Part shown: positions 23,303 to 35,105 of the stretch, in pieces
Layout of the letters: every line of letters starts with the position of its first letter
Position numbering within the stretch: position 1 is the first letter of the stretch
Assembly: GCA_963931865.1 (NCBI GenBank)
Contig: OZ007508.1
Location: 7,106,956 to 7,170,955, forward strand
Direction of reading: 5' to 3'
Length of the DNA stretch: 64,000 bases
Source of the DNA: Axinella damicornis
Lineage: Eukaryota > Porifera > Demospongiae > Axinellida > Axinellidae
Program-made: the position numbers and the translations under genes
Notes under the pieces: generated by a model
Seen by the model: the letters and a program-made list of their open reading frames with translations, nothing else
Database searches by the model: none
What the model was told of the DNA's origin: nothing

Positions 23303-23917
23303 ATTACACTCCTGGTAGGGGAAAAATTGTGCCGCGTAAATAATATAATTAATATAATATAATGTTTGAGTACTTAGGATTGGCCTACAGAGATTCTGAC
23401 TACACCGCCGTGATCGCCATCATGTACTGACCTGAATGTAAAAAGTTGGTGCTGAAACTCACCTTGGTGGTGGAGATAGAAGCGCTTTTGTCTCGCCGTG
23501 GCGGCCATTGCTCGAGCGATCTCTTCGACTTCCGGTGGCAGTACCGTTCTTAGGAAAGGCACACGAAGATTCTGACCACACGGCCGTGATCGCTGTCGTT
23601 CACTGACGCTTACATGCCGAAACTCACCGTGCTGGCTAAGTTGTGAGTGCTGTAATAATGTCGTCTTCCTTTTGGTCGCCATCGCTCGCGATCGAGAGCG
23701 TGGCCACGTGGCATGTGCGTTAATTGGAACGTATTGCGCATAGCTCTATGGGTTGCTACGCGGCTACTTTATGATTGAGAGCACTCTAAATAATTTCTGA
23801 TCTTCCCTGTATATAGATAGCTATCATGGTGATGTGTGATAATTGGAACGAACTGTCACACTTAGCTTGTGCTACCGTTTAACCGCGGCTACCAGGAGTG
23901 CGGTTGCCCCTCGATAT
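23303..23917. repeat. Dispersed repeat, copy 1
   Basis: About 600 bp beginning TTACACTCCTGGTA and ending GCTACCAGGAGTGCGGTT, so the ends are short inverted repeats. A second copy is at 55862-56370, sharing AAATTGTGCCGCGTAA, CTCACCTTGGTGGTGGAGAT and GACTTCCGGTGGCAGTACC. It is probably a non-autonomous DNA transposon. Confidence 0.7.
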
Positions 23918-23927
23918 ATAATATACA

Positions 23928-24196
23928 AGTAATAAAAAACATTTAAAATGTAACAGGATGTAGGGATACCAGAACCGCAAAAAGTAAGGAAACAAGGTAG
24001 GGATGATCACACAAAACAGTGAAGTATACAACCCCCTACAGAGATCTTTTTCCATAATACGTGTATAATGAAAAAAGATATGTAGGGGGATTGTATACTT
24101 CACTGTTTTGTGTGATCATCCCTACCTTGTTTCCTTACTTTTTGCGGTTCTGGTATCCCTACATCCTGTTACATTTTAAATGTTTTTTATTACTTG
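23928..24196. mobile_element. Near-perfect 269-bp palindrome
   Basis: Two arms of about 120 bp are reverse complements around a short centre near 24062. Outer ends read GTAATAAAAAACATTT and AAATGTTTTTTATTAC. An older relative is at 2735-3010. It behaves like a fold-back MITE. Confidence 0.8.
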
Positions 24197-25619
24197 TTTA
24201 TGTCTTTTTTTTTTAGCAGCAGGCGCATGCATACTGGACTCTGGCATTTACACTGCCAGCAATGGCTGAAGAATCAGACCCAAGCATCTCAAAAGCCAAC
24301 CCTTTTCTGGATGGATACTAAGCCAGTGCTCCCTGAGCTGAAGTAGTGTAGGTAAAATAGCTATACCAGATAGTAGTAGTGACACATTGTTGAGTCTTTA
24401 GATAGGCATTCACCCCTCTCACAGAACACAGTCTAGTAACATATATAGCACAGAGAATTCACCTCAGTCTAGTTACGGTAACACAACAGCGCAAGGCACT
24501 TCTAATTCAGCGATCTTGATTAATAATTACGTATCGTTGCTAAGTGATCGTTTAAGTGCGCATGCGTACAAACATGAAAATGGCGTGACAAATGAAGCCA
24601 TAGTTATTGAGTGGGCAGCTGTAGCCGCCTGGTGAAGACTTGGAGGTTGCCAAAAAGCGATGGGCTGGTGCACTGCTCGGTGTAAAATGCTGCTGTTTCG
24701 TGCGAAAACCATCATGAGGGATTGAGGCGACGTTGAGCTAGCCCGTCTGAAAGAAAGAAGAAAGAAGAAGAAGAAGAAAGAAAAACAATTTGCCCGTTTT
24801 GCGAGTACCTGGTGCGGTACTTTCGCGACGGTTTTTCGCGACGCGAGGAGTCTTGTTGGTCATGAAAACACTCGAAGATGAACGGTATGTGGTTATAAAG
24901 GCTTATAAGTGTACCGTTTCTGAGATTTGGAGAGATTCTTTTGTATTAGCATATATTGCGTGTACGTCGTATCCCTACATACAGAGTCTACCGACTCTGT
25001 GATATAAATTTTAATGACAATGGAAGGCCGGGGGACCCATATGTCAAGAGTACAGATAAATACATAATACAAATACACACTTGTTAAAGTGAAAGTTTAC
25101 GTTTTCCCATGAAACTATGGTACACAAACACACCTGTGGGCCAAATGATATGAACATTCTTTGAGTGCAAAATAAATATTAGCTTGTCCATAGAGCTCAC
25201 GTGGGGAAAGGAACTGTTGAGGGATCTGCAGCAGTTAAGTCTCTATAATAACCTCGCCACAACCGGCAAGTGATCAGAAAATGGGTTCATCCTCAATTTC
25301 GCTACATCTTGGACAGAGGTGTTCCTCCAGTGGAGTAGGTTTAGGGAGGGAGTATCGGCCCGTTTCAATCCTTAGTGAGTTGGAACTAGATCGTAGTCTA
25401 GCCAGTTATGTAAACGGCATATTTTTGCATGCCAAAAATATGCCGTTTACATAACTAGCATTAAAGGCTGTCATTTGTCCTTAATTTGGGGGAAGACTTG
25501 ACTTTAGGATTGGGAAATTCCCTTGGAATGTACCGTTTGGTATGACTGTACATGCAGTGCAGTATAGACTATGACAGACCACTTAGCATAGCTACACATC
25601 TAGCCGCTTAATTCTTGTT
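24197..25619. other. Intergenic with a small palindrome, no gene
   Basis: A GAA-rich run lies near 24755-24785. At 25404-25460 GTTATGTAAACGGCATATTT is followed at once by its reverse complement. The stretch 25400-25610 is an inverted copy of 16330-16500. Confidence 0.55.
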
Positions 25620-26347
25620 CACTTGCCAGTTGACATACCACCATTGGTTAACATTCCTGGATCGACATCCAGAGTCGATCTCCTTATGCAAGTATTTAGA
25701 TGACATTCATTAGTGTACAAATAGTAGCCGTGCATGCTCTGAACCTGCTGTATCTTTCGACGTGGATATTGGTACGGCAGGAAGTACATACTTTGTTTTC
25801 TCTTTTTGTTGTAGTTTCTTTTTCCCTGTATCTGCATTTGTTTATCTATTTATTTTTTTCTCTGTATCACCTTATTTCTTTGTTCTGGGGAGGTTCTCAC
25901 TAGCCGTCAGTTTCTATCTGCCAACCCATATGTAGCTACGCAATAGCAACATTTAAATTTTCATAGAGAAAAAAAAAGGTATAGCTAGGTACCGGAAATG
26001 CACGCGCATCTAGCTAGAGCCGGCCCTGGCCTTAATATACCCTAAACCATTGCCCTACTTCCTGCCGGACCAATATCCACTTCATATATCTTTAGGCTGC
26101 ATGCTGCCTGCAGCTGATTTATGTCCATTCAACTGGTGAACAATTCATGTGTGCGTGCATATTGGTATAATCATGCATTTATAATATTCATTCATGCATT
26201 AATAATTATTGTAAAAAGTATCCGAATAGGGAATAATATTATAATATGCCCTATCATCTACAATGTAGATTTCCTTTGCAGGTCTGATGAAATGTTGTTA
26301 GTAGAAAGAGTACTAAGAATGGATGAACAGCTGGTATAATTATAGCT

Positions 26348-26797
26348 CAGGGGGGCCCGGGGGTGGGACAAGGTCTGTGCGCACGTGGTACAATTAAAAT
26401 TCCATAGGGATAGTGCACAATAATATACAAGAAGTATGCGGAACTAGCAGACTAGTAACAGCTCTAGCGCTGACTTATCGCTGGGGTTCGATGGGGTTCG
26501 ATCGCTTTATTGACTTCCTACCTGATGCTAAACACTTGAGTGCGGTCGACAAGTCTGCATTCGCTGATATTCTCGGTGAGTCTGCATCATGGTCACTTAC
26601 ATAACTGCTCAGTACAGGCACGTAGTAGTGTGTAGTGGCTTATACCCAGTTCGGTCACAGTCTTTGCATGGAGGTTACTCTTCAGGATGCTTTGAAAGCG
26701 CAATGCAGCCTTCTTCCACGGAGAAAAGCAGTAAAACGACTTTGCATTACGTCATACAAAATGACAGTGCACGTGATCTTGTCCTACCCCCCCCTTG
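26348..26797. mobile_element. hAT-like MITE with an exon-like insert, upstream of gene C
   Basis: Absent from the matching position before gene B (about 17137). Ends are CAGGGGGG and CCCCCCTTG, with inner GTGGGACAAGGTC and GATCTTGTCCTAC as inverted repeats. ATTATAGCT flanks both sides (26339-26347 and 26798-26806), an 8-9-bp duplication. An open stretch at about 26425-26574 ends at a GTGAGT donor-like site. Its predicted peptide (WGSMGFDRFIDFLPDAKHL) is not one I recognise. Confidence 0.7.
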
Positions 26798-26920
26798 ATT
26801 ATAGCTAGTCTATAAAGCAAGTCGGAATGGGGGAATATTTTCCACTAATCGTTTCCGAGAATTGAATTCCATTTAAGGAAGCCCAAAAAAGTTATAGGGC
26901 CTGACTCGCAAACAAAGCAG

Positions 26921-27070
26921 TGACAGACGTCTATATAAGACTAGCGGCTAAGCAGCGTTGCTTGTAATAATAACTGGTTAGTTAGTGCGGAAACTGGAGG
27001 TTTTCGCTGCTCAGCTGCAGTTGTGCACCGCACTCGTTACTGCCTCCCAGGGAGTCCGCAAGCACGTAAT
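26921..27070 (+). promoter_or_regulatory. Putative promoter and untranslated first exon of gene C
   Basis: Matches 17241-17383 closely, with GACGTC, TATATAAG at 26932 and a GTGAGT donor at 27071. The intron that follows is about 3.9 kb because a fold-back element has entered it. Confidence 0.5.
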
Positions 27071-27225
27071 GTGAGTTGCCGCCATTAACCCTCAATTTTA
27101 GCTATAGGCTACAGTACTGCATGTGGTTTATAACGAAATTCCTCAAGAGATGGAGCAGATAAACAGAATAGTAGATTCAGTCGACGCATGCATCAGAGTA
27201 TATATAGTAGCGGTCGCCTAGAAAT

Positions 27226-29094
27226 TGACTTAAAATTGTAAAACAATCCCATGGGTTACCCATGGGACTGATTTAAGTCACCCTTCCCATGGGTGTCTCC
27301 AGAACCCATGGGACACCCATGGGAGCATTTTAAGTCAATATGGTTGACTTAAGTTGCCATGAAGATATACAGTGCATAGTATTACTCATGGGACCATTTT
27401 AATTCAAGTCATTAAAGAGTATGCCCCCATCGTCTCATACCATTAGAGTAAGTCCCTGCCAATCACCCATTCACATTCTGAGAATGACTTAAAATGGTCT
27501 CATGAGTAATAGACAACGTACTATATTATATTGTGGGACCATCTTAAGTCAAGTCATTGAAGAGTATGCCCCTGTCGTCTCACACCATCAGAGTAAATCC
27601 CTGCCAATCACCTAGTCGCGTTTAGAGAATGACTTAAAATGGTCCCATGAGTAATACACTGCTGTGGGACCATCTTAAGTCAAGTCATTTAAGAGTACGC
27701 TCCTGTCGTCTATCTTCATCAGTGCTGGTCGGTCTAAGTGCGCATAAGCACAGCAGCCCCGCCTCCAGATGATTACAAGTGTTGCAGCCCCGCCTCCAGA
27801 GTATTGCCGTGCAGCCCCGCCTCTAGACGATTGCAGTGCTACAGCCTAGCCTCGGGTATTGAAGTGCAATATTTTGTTCCTTTTTTACCAGTTCAATTAC
27901 ACCTATCTCACATTTTTAGTTATAAACCACACAATGATGACAGTGACAGTGACTTCGAAGTATTATTATAATAGGGCGAACTGAGGACAGGTAAAGTATA
28001 ATCATGTGTGCATGGTAGATACTATGATTACGTATGCACTTTTGGTTTTAGGATCAACGAAACAGTCACATACATTGATCCTAAAACCAAAAGTGCATAC
28101 GTAATCGTAGTAACTACCATGCACACACGATACTTTACCTGTCCTCAGTTTGCCCTATTATAATAATTTCATCTCAACTGCCTTTCCAAAGAGTGTCGTG
28201 TTTGGAGGTTTGTACACAACGGTTACTACATTGTCCATTGTGTACAACCTCCAAACACGACACTCTTTGGAAAGGCAGTTGAGATGAAATTCAAAGTGGC
28301 ATCTGGAAAGACAGAGTGATTCAAGGGTCAGATTACTAAGTATGATGGGCTGACTGGGAAATACGGAATTTACTTCCCGTGTGATGGTGAAACTATTATG
28401 TGTATCTTTATTACATCTCCATTGCCTTAATTAGTGACTTAAAATGTTATTGCTAACTCAATTATCACATTTTTGATTGAATATGCATATGATTATCATT
28501 ATTGCTTTGGTAATACTGTTCTCATGACCATTCTTAGACTAGTGACTGGGTAATTGGCAGGGACTTACTCTGATGGTGTGAGACGACGGGGGCGTACTCT
28601 TTAATGATTTGACTTAAGATGGTCCCACAACACATAGTATGTTGTCTATTACTCATGGGACCATTTTAAGTCATTCTCTGAACGTGAATGGGTAATTGGC
28701 AGGGACTTACTCTGATGACGTGAGACGACAGGGGCATACTCCTTAATAATTTGACTTAAGATGGTCCCACAATATATAGTATGTTGTCTATTACTCATGG
28801 GACCATTTTAAGTCATTCTCTGAATGTGAATGGGTAATTGGCAGGGACTTACTCTGATGATGTGAGACAACAGGGGCTTACTCTTTCATGACTTGACTTA
28901 AAATGGTCCCATGAGTAATACTATGCATTGTATATCTTCACAGCAACTTAAGTCAACCATAGTGACTTAAAATGCTCCCATGGGTGTCCCATGGGTTCTG
29001 GTGACTTAAATCAGTCCCATGAGACACCCATGGGAAGGGTGACTTAAATCAGTCCCATGGGTAACCCATGGGATTTTTTACACTTTTAAGTCAG
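27226..29094. mobile_element. 1.87-kb fold-back transposon in gene C's first intron
   Basis: Left end TGACTTAAAATTGT and right end TTTTAAGTCA begin inverted arms of several hundred bp. Each arm has palindromic CCCATGGGTTACCCATGGG blocks and two to three copies of a unit of about 130-150 bp with GACTTAAAATGGTCCCATGA and TAAGTCCCTGCCAAT. The centre holds two further hairpins, 27972-28165 and 28168-28290. Gene B lacks the whole insertion at about 17500. No transposase is present, so it must move in trans. Confidence 0.8.
28200..28410 (+). pseudogene. Gene fragment carried inside the fold-back element
   Basis: From about 28247 one frame reads LFGKAVEMKFKVASGKTE, then TGA at 28318, then FKGQITKYDGLTGKYGIYF and PCDGETI. 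The single stop stands where a Trp codon would fit. The YDGLTGKYGIYFP block resembles a small tudor/chromo-like module I associate with invertebrate repeat-rich proteins, but I cannot name the family firmly. The hairpin at 28168-28290 overlaps its first part. Confidence 0.45.
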
Positions 29095-29216
29095 TTGCTG
29101 CACAACCAATTTGATCAGGTCAGGATCCAGTCCATTCCAGATTGTCGCAATCAAAATGTTCCCTCTCTCCTTCAGGGTGAACTTAGCCCTAGCCCACACC
29201 AATAGTAGACCTTTGT

Positions 29217-29257
<41 letters not shown>
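29217..29257. repeat. Long G homopolymer
   Basis: About 41 consecutive G at a place where the corresponding gene B sequence has only GGTGGGG. The length is probably unreliable. Confidence 0.9.
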
Positions 29258-29262
<5 letters not shown>

Positions 29263-30621
29263 TGTAACCCTGCAACACATGCTATCCTGATTTGGATGCA
29301 AAGCAGCAAGGGATGGGATGATGCATAAGTATTAGCTCATTAACGGTCATGGGTACAGTAACAAAAACCAAATCCATAATGTATAGCTGAGTACAAAACA
29401 AAATGCAGGAGTTGTGCATGGTCAATCAATACCATAAACTCTGAGCTAACATACTTCCTTCATACTTAGCGCATGCATGACCATAGAAAGTACTATAGTG
29501 CTAGTGATCGAATCAGTGTAGTTCAGGCCCTGGTGTAGTTATGTCAGAACTATAGCCTAAATGACCCATGGAGCCCCTAATGGTTGTCCAGATGACAAGC
29601 CATAGCAACCGGACTAGTCATACCGGCGTCTGGTGTGTATATTTTTCTGTACCACTATCTAGATCAGCCGTATTACGTGTACACTGCAGTAAGTTTAGAG
29701 AACATGTACTACTAGTGGCCATAGTAAAGTATTTGCAAACATTGTGCTGGTTGGTGTCCTGCATGTTACTGATCGGCTGTGCACCAGTATACCACTCCAT
29801 GTATGCAGCCATTTGGCTTTAGTATGCAGTGCTCATGCATGATGGCCTTAGTTATATATAATATGCTCAATTATGAACCCATGATGCCCTGAAATAGTAG
29901 CTAGTTAATTTTTGTTAATCCTGTCCAGTACTATAGTCTACATGTCTAGCTACCTAACTGTGAGCCATTGACTGCATGAGGAACTAAACGTGGCAGAAAT
30001 GTTCAACAGACAAGGGCTCATAATCGGCCTATAATCCTTCTGGCACTTTTGAGTAGGTACCGTATTTGAGAGATGACAGGCCTCTACTAATAACTAGTCC
30101 CCATACTGTAACACACAAATTTTATGATATAGATGAGGAACTTGAAAGCTTTTACCAATCAAGGCCACGGCTTTTTGCTTCCAAAATAACATCAGTGATA
30201 TTTACTACACTTTCTGTGCATGAATAACCAGGCATTCCAGCAGTCATATGATTCATTGACTCAGCATGAAGGAAATGGCCTGGTTGCAGAAGGTGAATAC
30301 AATCAAATCTTGTATAGGTACAACCTACACTTTGAAAGTTATATTGTTAAAGCAATATTTTATGATATGCAGTTCTACTTATGTAAAATTAACATGGGAT
30401 GTGCTACTAGTTAGTATGGCCTCTTTAACTACACCCAAATGTTTTGCTGTCATTCAAACGTTACATGGTTCCTGTTCTGCAGGAGGTAAGAGCAGTTTGC
30501 ATTGGAAAATTGGCTCAGAACTAGTGTAGCCACTTACTGCAATGCAGTGTAACAACAACGAAACGATCTAGAAGCTGTATTGGCTGCACCCAAGACTGTA
30601 TGGATAATGTACTATAAGTGA

Positions 30622-30685
30622 TAGCCTCGTTCCCAGGCCGCGTGGGAGGAGAGAAGACCTCCCACGCGGCCTGGGAACGAGGCTA
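30622..30685. mobile_element. 64-bp palindromic MITE of the TAGCCTCG family
   Basis: Two arms of about 27 bp, TAGCCTCGTTCCCAGGCCGC and its complement, surround a tiny loop. TATAAGTGA flanks both sides exactly (30613-30621 and 30686-30694), a 9-bp target duplication. It lies within the proposed first intron of gene C. Confidence 0.9.
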
Positions 30686-30948
30686 TATAAGTGAGTGTTT
30701 GAACTTCCTTCTTGGAATTCAGCAAAATGTGGGTGTTTGTGGAAGTTCACAATGTGGGTGTTTGAATAATAGCTTATGGTGCTTCTATATATACAAATGG
30801 AATGATGACACGCATGCAGTACATGAATGCCTGCATAATTATGTGATGACATGGAAACTTAAATGATTAGCTGGTAGTCAATGATTAGCTAGTTCACATT
30901 AACATCGTCCTCTCCATTCATACCTGCACAGTAACAACAAATGCAGAC

Positions 30949-33797
30949 ATGCTCTCCCATTCATGTCCTGCATCAACAAACCTACAAATAAAGTCCTTAC
31001 ACAGACAGAAGGGCAAGACAGACCTTTCTTCGCATTCCTTCTCTTCACTGCAACTTGCAGTAGCCAATGATCCACGATCTGAAAATATGGCAAAACCCAT
31101 TGTTGACGACTTCCTAGTGAAAGAGGTCCAGGATCAAGACAGCAGCACACTTGTACAAAGCTCTGTCACTGATAATGAGAGATCAGCTAAATCCACAGAG
31201 CTTCCATCCTCACTCGCCCGGTTCCACAGCAAGGTTTCTAATCCAGATGAGGGATACTTAAGCAGAGAAGTCAGTTATGCTTCCCTGAATTCACTCGGCC
31301 GTGAGACTAGCAGAGTGTCTCTAGGATCAAGCGGTGGTTCCAGTGAGGGACAGCTACTGAGTTGGTCAGATTTGGGTTCCACAAAGCGTGATGTTGGACA
31401 CCTTTCATCACCAGTAACAGATACCGATGCCAAACCTCAGAAATGTGCGGTCAAGTCAGCTTGTGTTCCACCAGATTCTTCAGCAATTCACCATCTACCA
31501 CTCGAGATCACAAACAGGACAGTTGAGACGATGATGAAGAGGCTCGACATATTAGAAGAGGAAGTAAAGCATCTGCAATCAAGCAATGATGTCCAGGTTG
31601 ACAGCCCACTTGCGAGCGATATGTTTGAGAGGAAGAGGATGCCTTGTCGCTCTCCATCACCATCACCTGCATTGGTACCAAAGCAGCGAAAACTCAGTGG
31701 AACAGCACGAGTTCTCAGACGGATGGAGAAAGTTGATGAAGAAAGTGAACATGCATCTAAGACTAATGGCACAGTGGCGAGGAATCCAAAGTGTCTCAAC
31801 CCAGAAAAAAAATCCAAGAGCATTGACGTAGTTATCAAAGTTACCCCAAAGAAACACACATTGAGACGGTGCATTTCCGACGTAGTGAAGGTTAGTTACA
31901 ATGTAACATGACTGCAGTTGAAAAATATGTAGTGTACACCAGTATCCAAGACGGAGTAGCTAATCATCCCATATATAGCAACATCCATACCTGAGGGCAA
32001 GACCATAGTAAGCATTCTGAAATTGGATCCTTATGAATGCATGACATATTAGCTCGCCATAAATTCTCTCTTCCTATATGTATAACGAAACCCATGCATG
32101 AAATAGCGATCAGTAGACAGCAGCACCATGTCCTTCAAACAAAATTATTAATTCAATGCTCTGAATGTCTCTGCAGGTACATGCATTTCACGTACCAGTG
32201 AATGTGTAGTACGCTGATGGCTAGCTATACATAGCTAGCACACATGTTAGTAGACTGTATCGTGCATTCATCAGTACTGCTGGGTATTTATCTCACTATT
32301 AGGGCCAATACTATGAGAAGGAAGATGCTCCTTTTGTGGAGATTCAGACCAGCATAAGCCACGTTGCTAGAACAGCTGTCAGATCAATCCAATCTCAGTA
32401 AGTATCATACTTGGATGCACACACGTACCTTATATGACATGCATACTCTGTAAATCTGCTCTCTGCTTCGAATTCATTTTCCATGATAATAGTAGCTATA
32501 CTTATTGGATAGCTACAACTATGCATGCATAGATGCTGTGACCATCCACTTGCGTACAAAATACTGAAGGGACAGACAGATCTGTACCCACATGAGTGAA
32601 AAAGAATTCTAACAAGACATTGCCACACAAAAGCATGCAGTCTGAATATAGGAAATGCAAATCCATAGTGACAGCTATGGGTGTTATGAATACCATACAT
32701 TCCTCATAAATCCCAGGGTTTCACCATTACCTCATGTTGTGGCACCGGTGCCTCTAGCTCCAAAGACTCACTTAAAATAACTTTTCATTTTAACTTTCAG
32801 GTTGGGATGGGCCATAGGCGGTGACGAGGAAGATAAGGGTGGCAGCCAAAACTTGTCACTTGAAACCACTCCATCAGGTTAGCAGCATTCAAGAGAACCA
32901 TAAATTGAATAAGTAGTTACCTCTGTAAACATGCAATCAGCACTATACAACTACTTTAAGCACACTGGTATTAGCATGAGAGGCTGGTGGTATATATACC
33001 CCCCTGGGAAAACCATTCGAACACCAGATTTGATTTTACTGAGATTCAAAGACCCCACCGAGGACCTCGGATGGGTCTTCATCGACTCTTCAAGAGAACA
33101 ATAACGATGGTGTCCATTCAGATCCGGTCCAAGTTTAGGGAGGTTTTGGGTGAGAATCTGGCTGACATCAGTTTGACTTCTACCAATTGCTGGGCTTGTG
33201 GCTGGTCATGAATGTCAGTAATGGTATTGGCACAGGGAGCTCTTATGTGTACTAGCCCCACCAAGCCTGGCCCCTGAGGAACGAACGCTATGGGAGATGA
33301 GCACCTACAAATGTGGTGTGCGATGAATACACGAAAATGTGTTCTCTTGGGGATAGATTCCATAGTTAAAGAGTTAACACACACACTGCACTGCCTCTGT
33401 GTATACCTATGGCCGCATGCATAGTTCACTTACAGCAGAACCAATAATACCAATCTGAAACTTATGACACAACAGTTACTACTATAATTCCTACGTATGT
33501 TCCACTGACTCTACAGAACAAGAGCTCAAGAAACGGTTGACATCTCAAGTGCCAAAGTTCATAAAGCACACTAACTGGAAGTACCTGGTTCCCCATCTCG
33601 TGGCAAAGGGACTGTTGGATGGAAGTAACACCGAAAAGCTGCTAAGTGGAAGCAAAACTGAACACGAGAAGGGAGTGATTTTCTACCTCGAGGTTCTCCC
33701 GTACAAGGGAGAAGATGCATACACCACCTTTTATAAGTGCCTGCAAGAAGAGACAGAGCATATTGGACATTTGTCTTTGTTGAAATTGCTCAAATGA
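30949..33797 (+). CDS. Gene C: coiled-coil CARD adaptor, four coding exons
   Basis: Exons 30949-31890, 32303-32397, 32801-32877 and 33517-33797, phases 0, 2 and 1, about 464 residues. The large exon begins at the same type of acceptor as gene B's (30931) and is highly similar along its length, including DEGYLS at 100-105, the coiled coil TVETMMKRLDILEEEVKHL and the RRCISD ending. The terminal exon encodes a different CARD: LKKRLTSQVPKFIKHTNW, LVAKGLLDG, and LEVLPYKGEDAYTTFYKCL. By eye it is closer to gene F's CARD (shared EHIGHxSL-type tail) than to A or B. The upstream out-of-frame ATG at 30941 opens a short ORF that stops at about 30989. Intact and likely functional. Confidence 0.75.
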
Positions 33798-34324
33798 CTT
33801 TCAATATATGATCTATCTACCCCTTTCACCTTTAATTATTGAACCCTTATGGCTGAGGGGAACAAGGTTCCAAGCAAAGACTATGGCTGTATTCATGGGT
33901 AATGTTTTGCTTACACTCAACCCTGTACGATGATACATGTACATAATGTTTGCATACACACCACCCTTACCAAAGGGTAGTCGCAAACTGTACAGCCTGG
34001 GCCCGTGCTGATAGTTCTTCAACCTCTAATATTTATGAGGTAGGCCTAGTTACTGCTTGGGTGCACCATTTTGTATTCGCGATTTGTTAACCTACATATT
34101 GATCCTTGTACCGATTGCTATATACGTGAATATGGAGCCCTTTCCCCCTTTGAGTGCTTGTGCCACTCACAATGAACCTTGTGGACTGATCTCAAGCCGA
34201 AAGCTCAATGAAATGGGTAGCTGGCCAAAGCAACTTTTTGCTAGCATTGAACTTTTGTTTCCTTGGACAGCAAATGTTTTGCTAGTGCAACTGTCTATTA
34301 GGGTTGGGGCCAAGGACGGTTGCA

Positions 34325-34326
<2 letters not shown>

Positions 34327-34363
<37 letters not shown>

Positions 34364-34408
34364 ACACACACACACACACACGCACGCACGCACGCACGCA
34401 CGCACGCA
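34327..34408. repeat. (CA)n then (CGCA)n microsatellite
   Basis: A CA dinucleotide run of about 55 bp passes into CGCA tetranucleotides. It has no coding meaning. Confidence 0.95.
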
Positions 34409-34685
34409 TACTCACCCACTCACCCTACAGTACACGTCCAGCCCCACCCCCATGACATCATAGACGTCATGGCGTAAATCGTCAGAGCAGTGCTGTAGCT
34501 AGTGCTAGACGTAGACCAACTCCAAGCATATACTGTCAGTGGTACTCTCCTAGGGAGGAGAAAGAAAGTCGTAGCTGACGTACCGAGTTGCCGCGTTGGT
34601 GGTCGTACTGGTGAAGGCCCGAGCGGAGCATTCTAGACTGCGACAGCTGCAGTCATCCAAAGTCAGTACTCGTAGGCACCGTAAA

Positions 34686-35105
34686 TTGCACTGAGCAGCT
34701 TTCTTGGCCTTGGTCTTCCTCTTTCTCTTCTTTTTCTTCATCTCTTTCTTGTCATAGTGTAGCTGTGAGGAGCCTGAGACACTGGGCCAGAAGAAGCTAA
34801 CAGAGAAACAAACACAGACCTAACAATAAAATGGCTGACCGAAGTATTAGAGTAGCAGTTTTAGAAGGAGATTTTGCTAGCCTTAGTGCAGCTGGATTCC
34901 CCCTGTCACTTAGTTTGCAGTTGCAAGAAAGTGCTCTGAAACTCTCTGATGCTATGTGGACTGCCAAATCTACAGCTGGTGGTTTCTCTGTTAGCTTCTT
35001 CTGGCCCAGTGTCTCAGGCTCCTCACAGCTACACTATGACAAGAAAGAGATGAAGAAAAAGAAGAGAAAGAGGAAGACCAAGGCCAAGAAAGCTGCTCAG
35101 TGCAA
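34686..35105. repeat. 124-bp inverted repeat overlapping the lysine-rich gene
   Basis: Arms at 34686-34809 and 34982-35105 are identical in reverse complement as far as I can check. The right arm is coding sequence of the ORF at 34831 (codons about 51-92). The spacer of 172 bp contains the ORF's start codon. This looks like a local inverted duplication, 5' inversion of a retroposed copy, or an assembly artefact. Confidence 0.85.
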
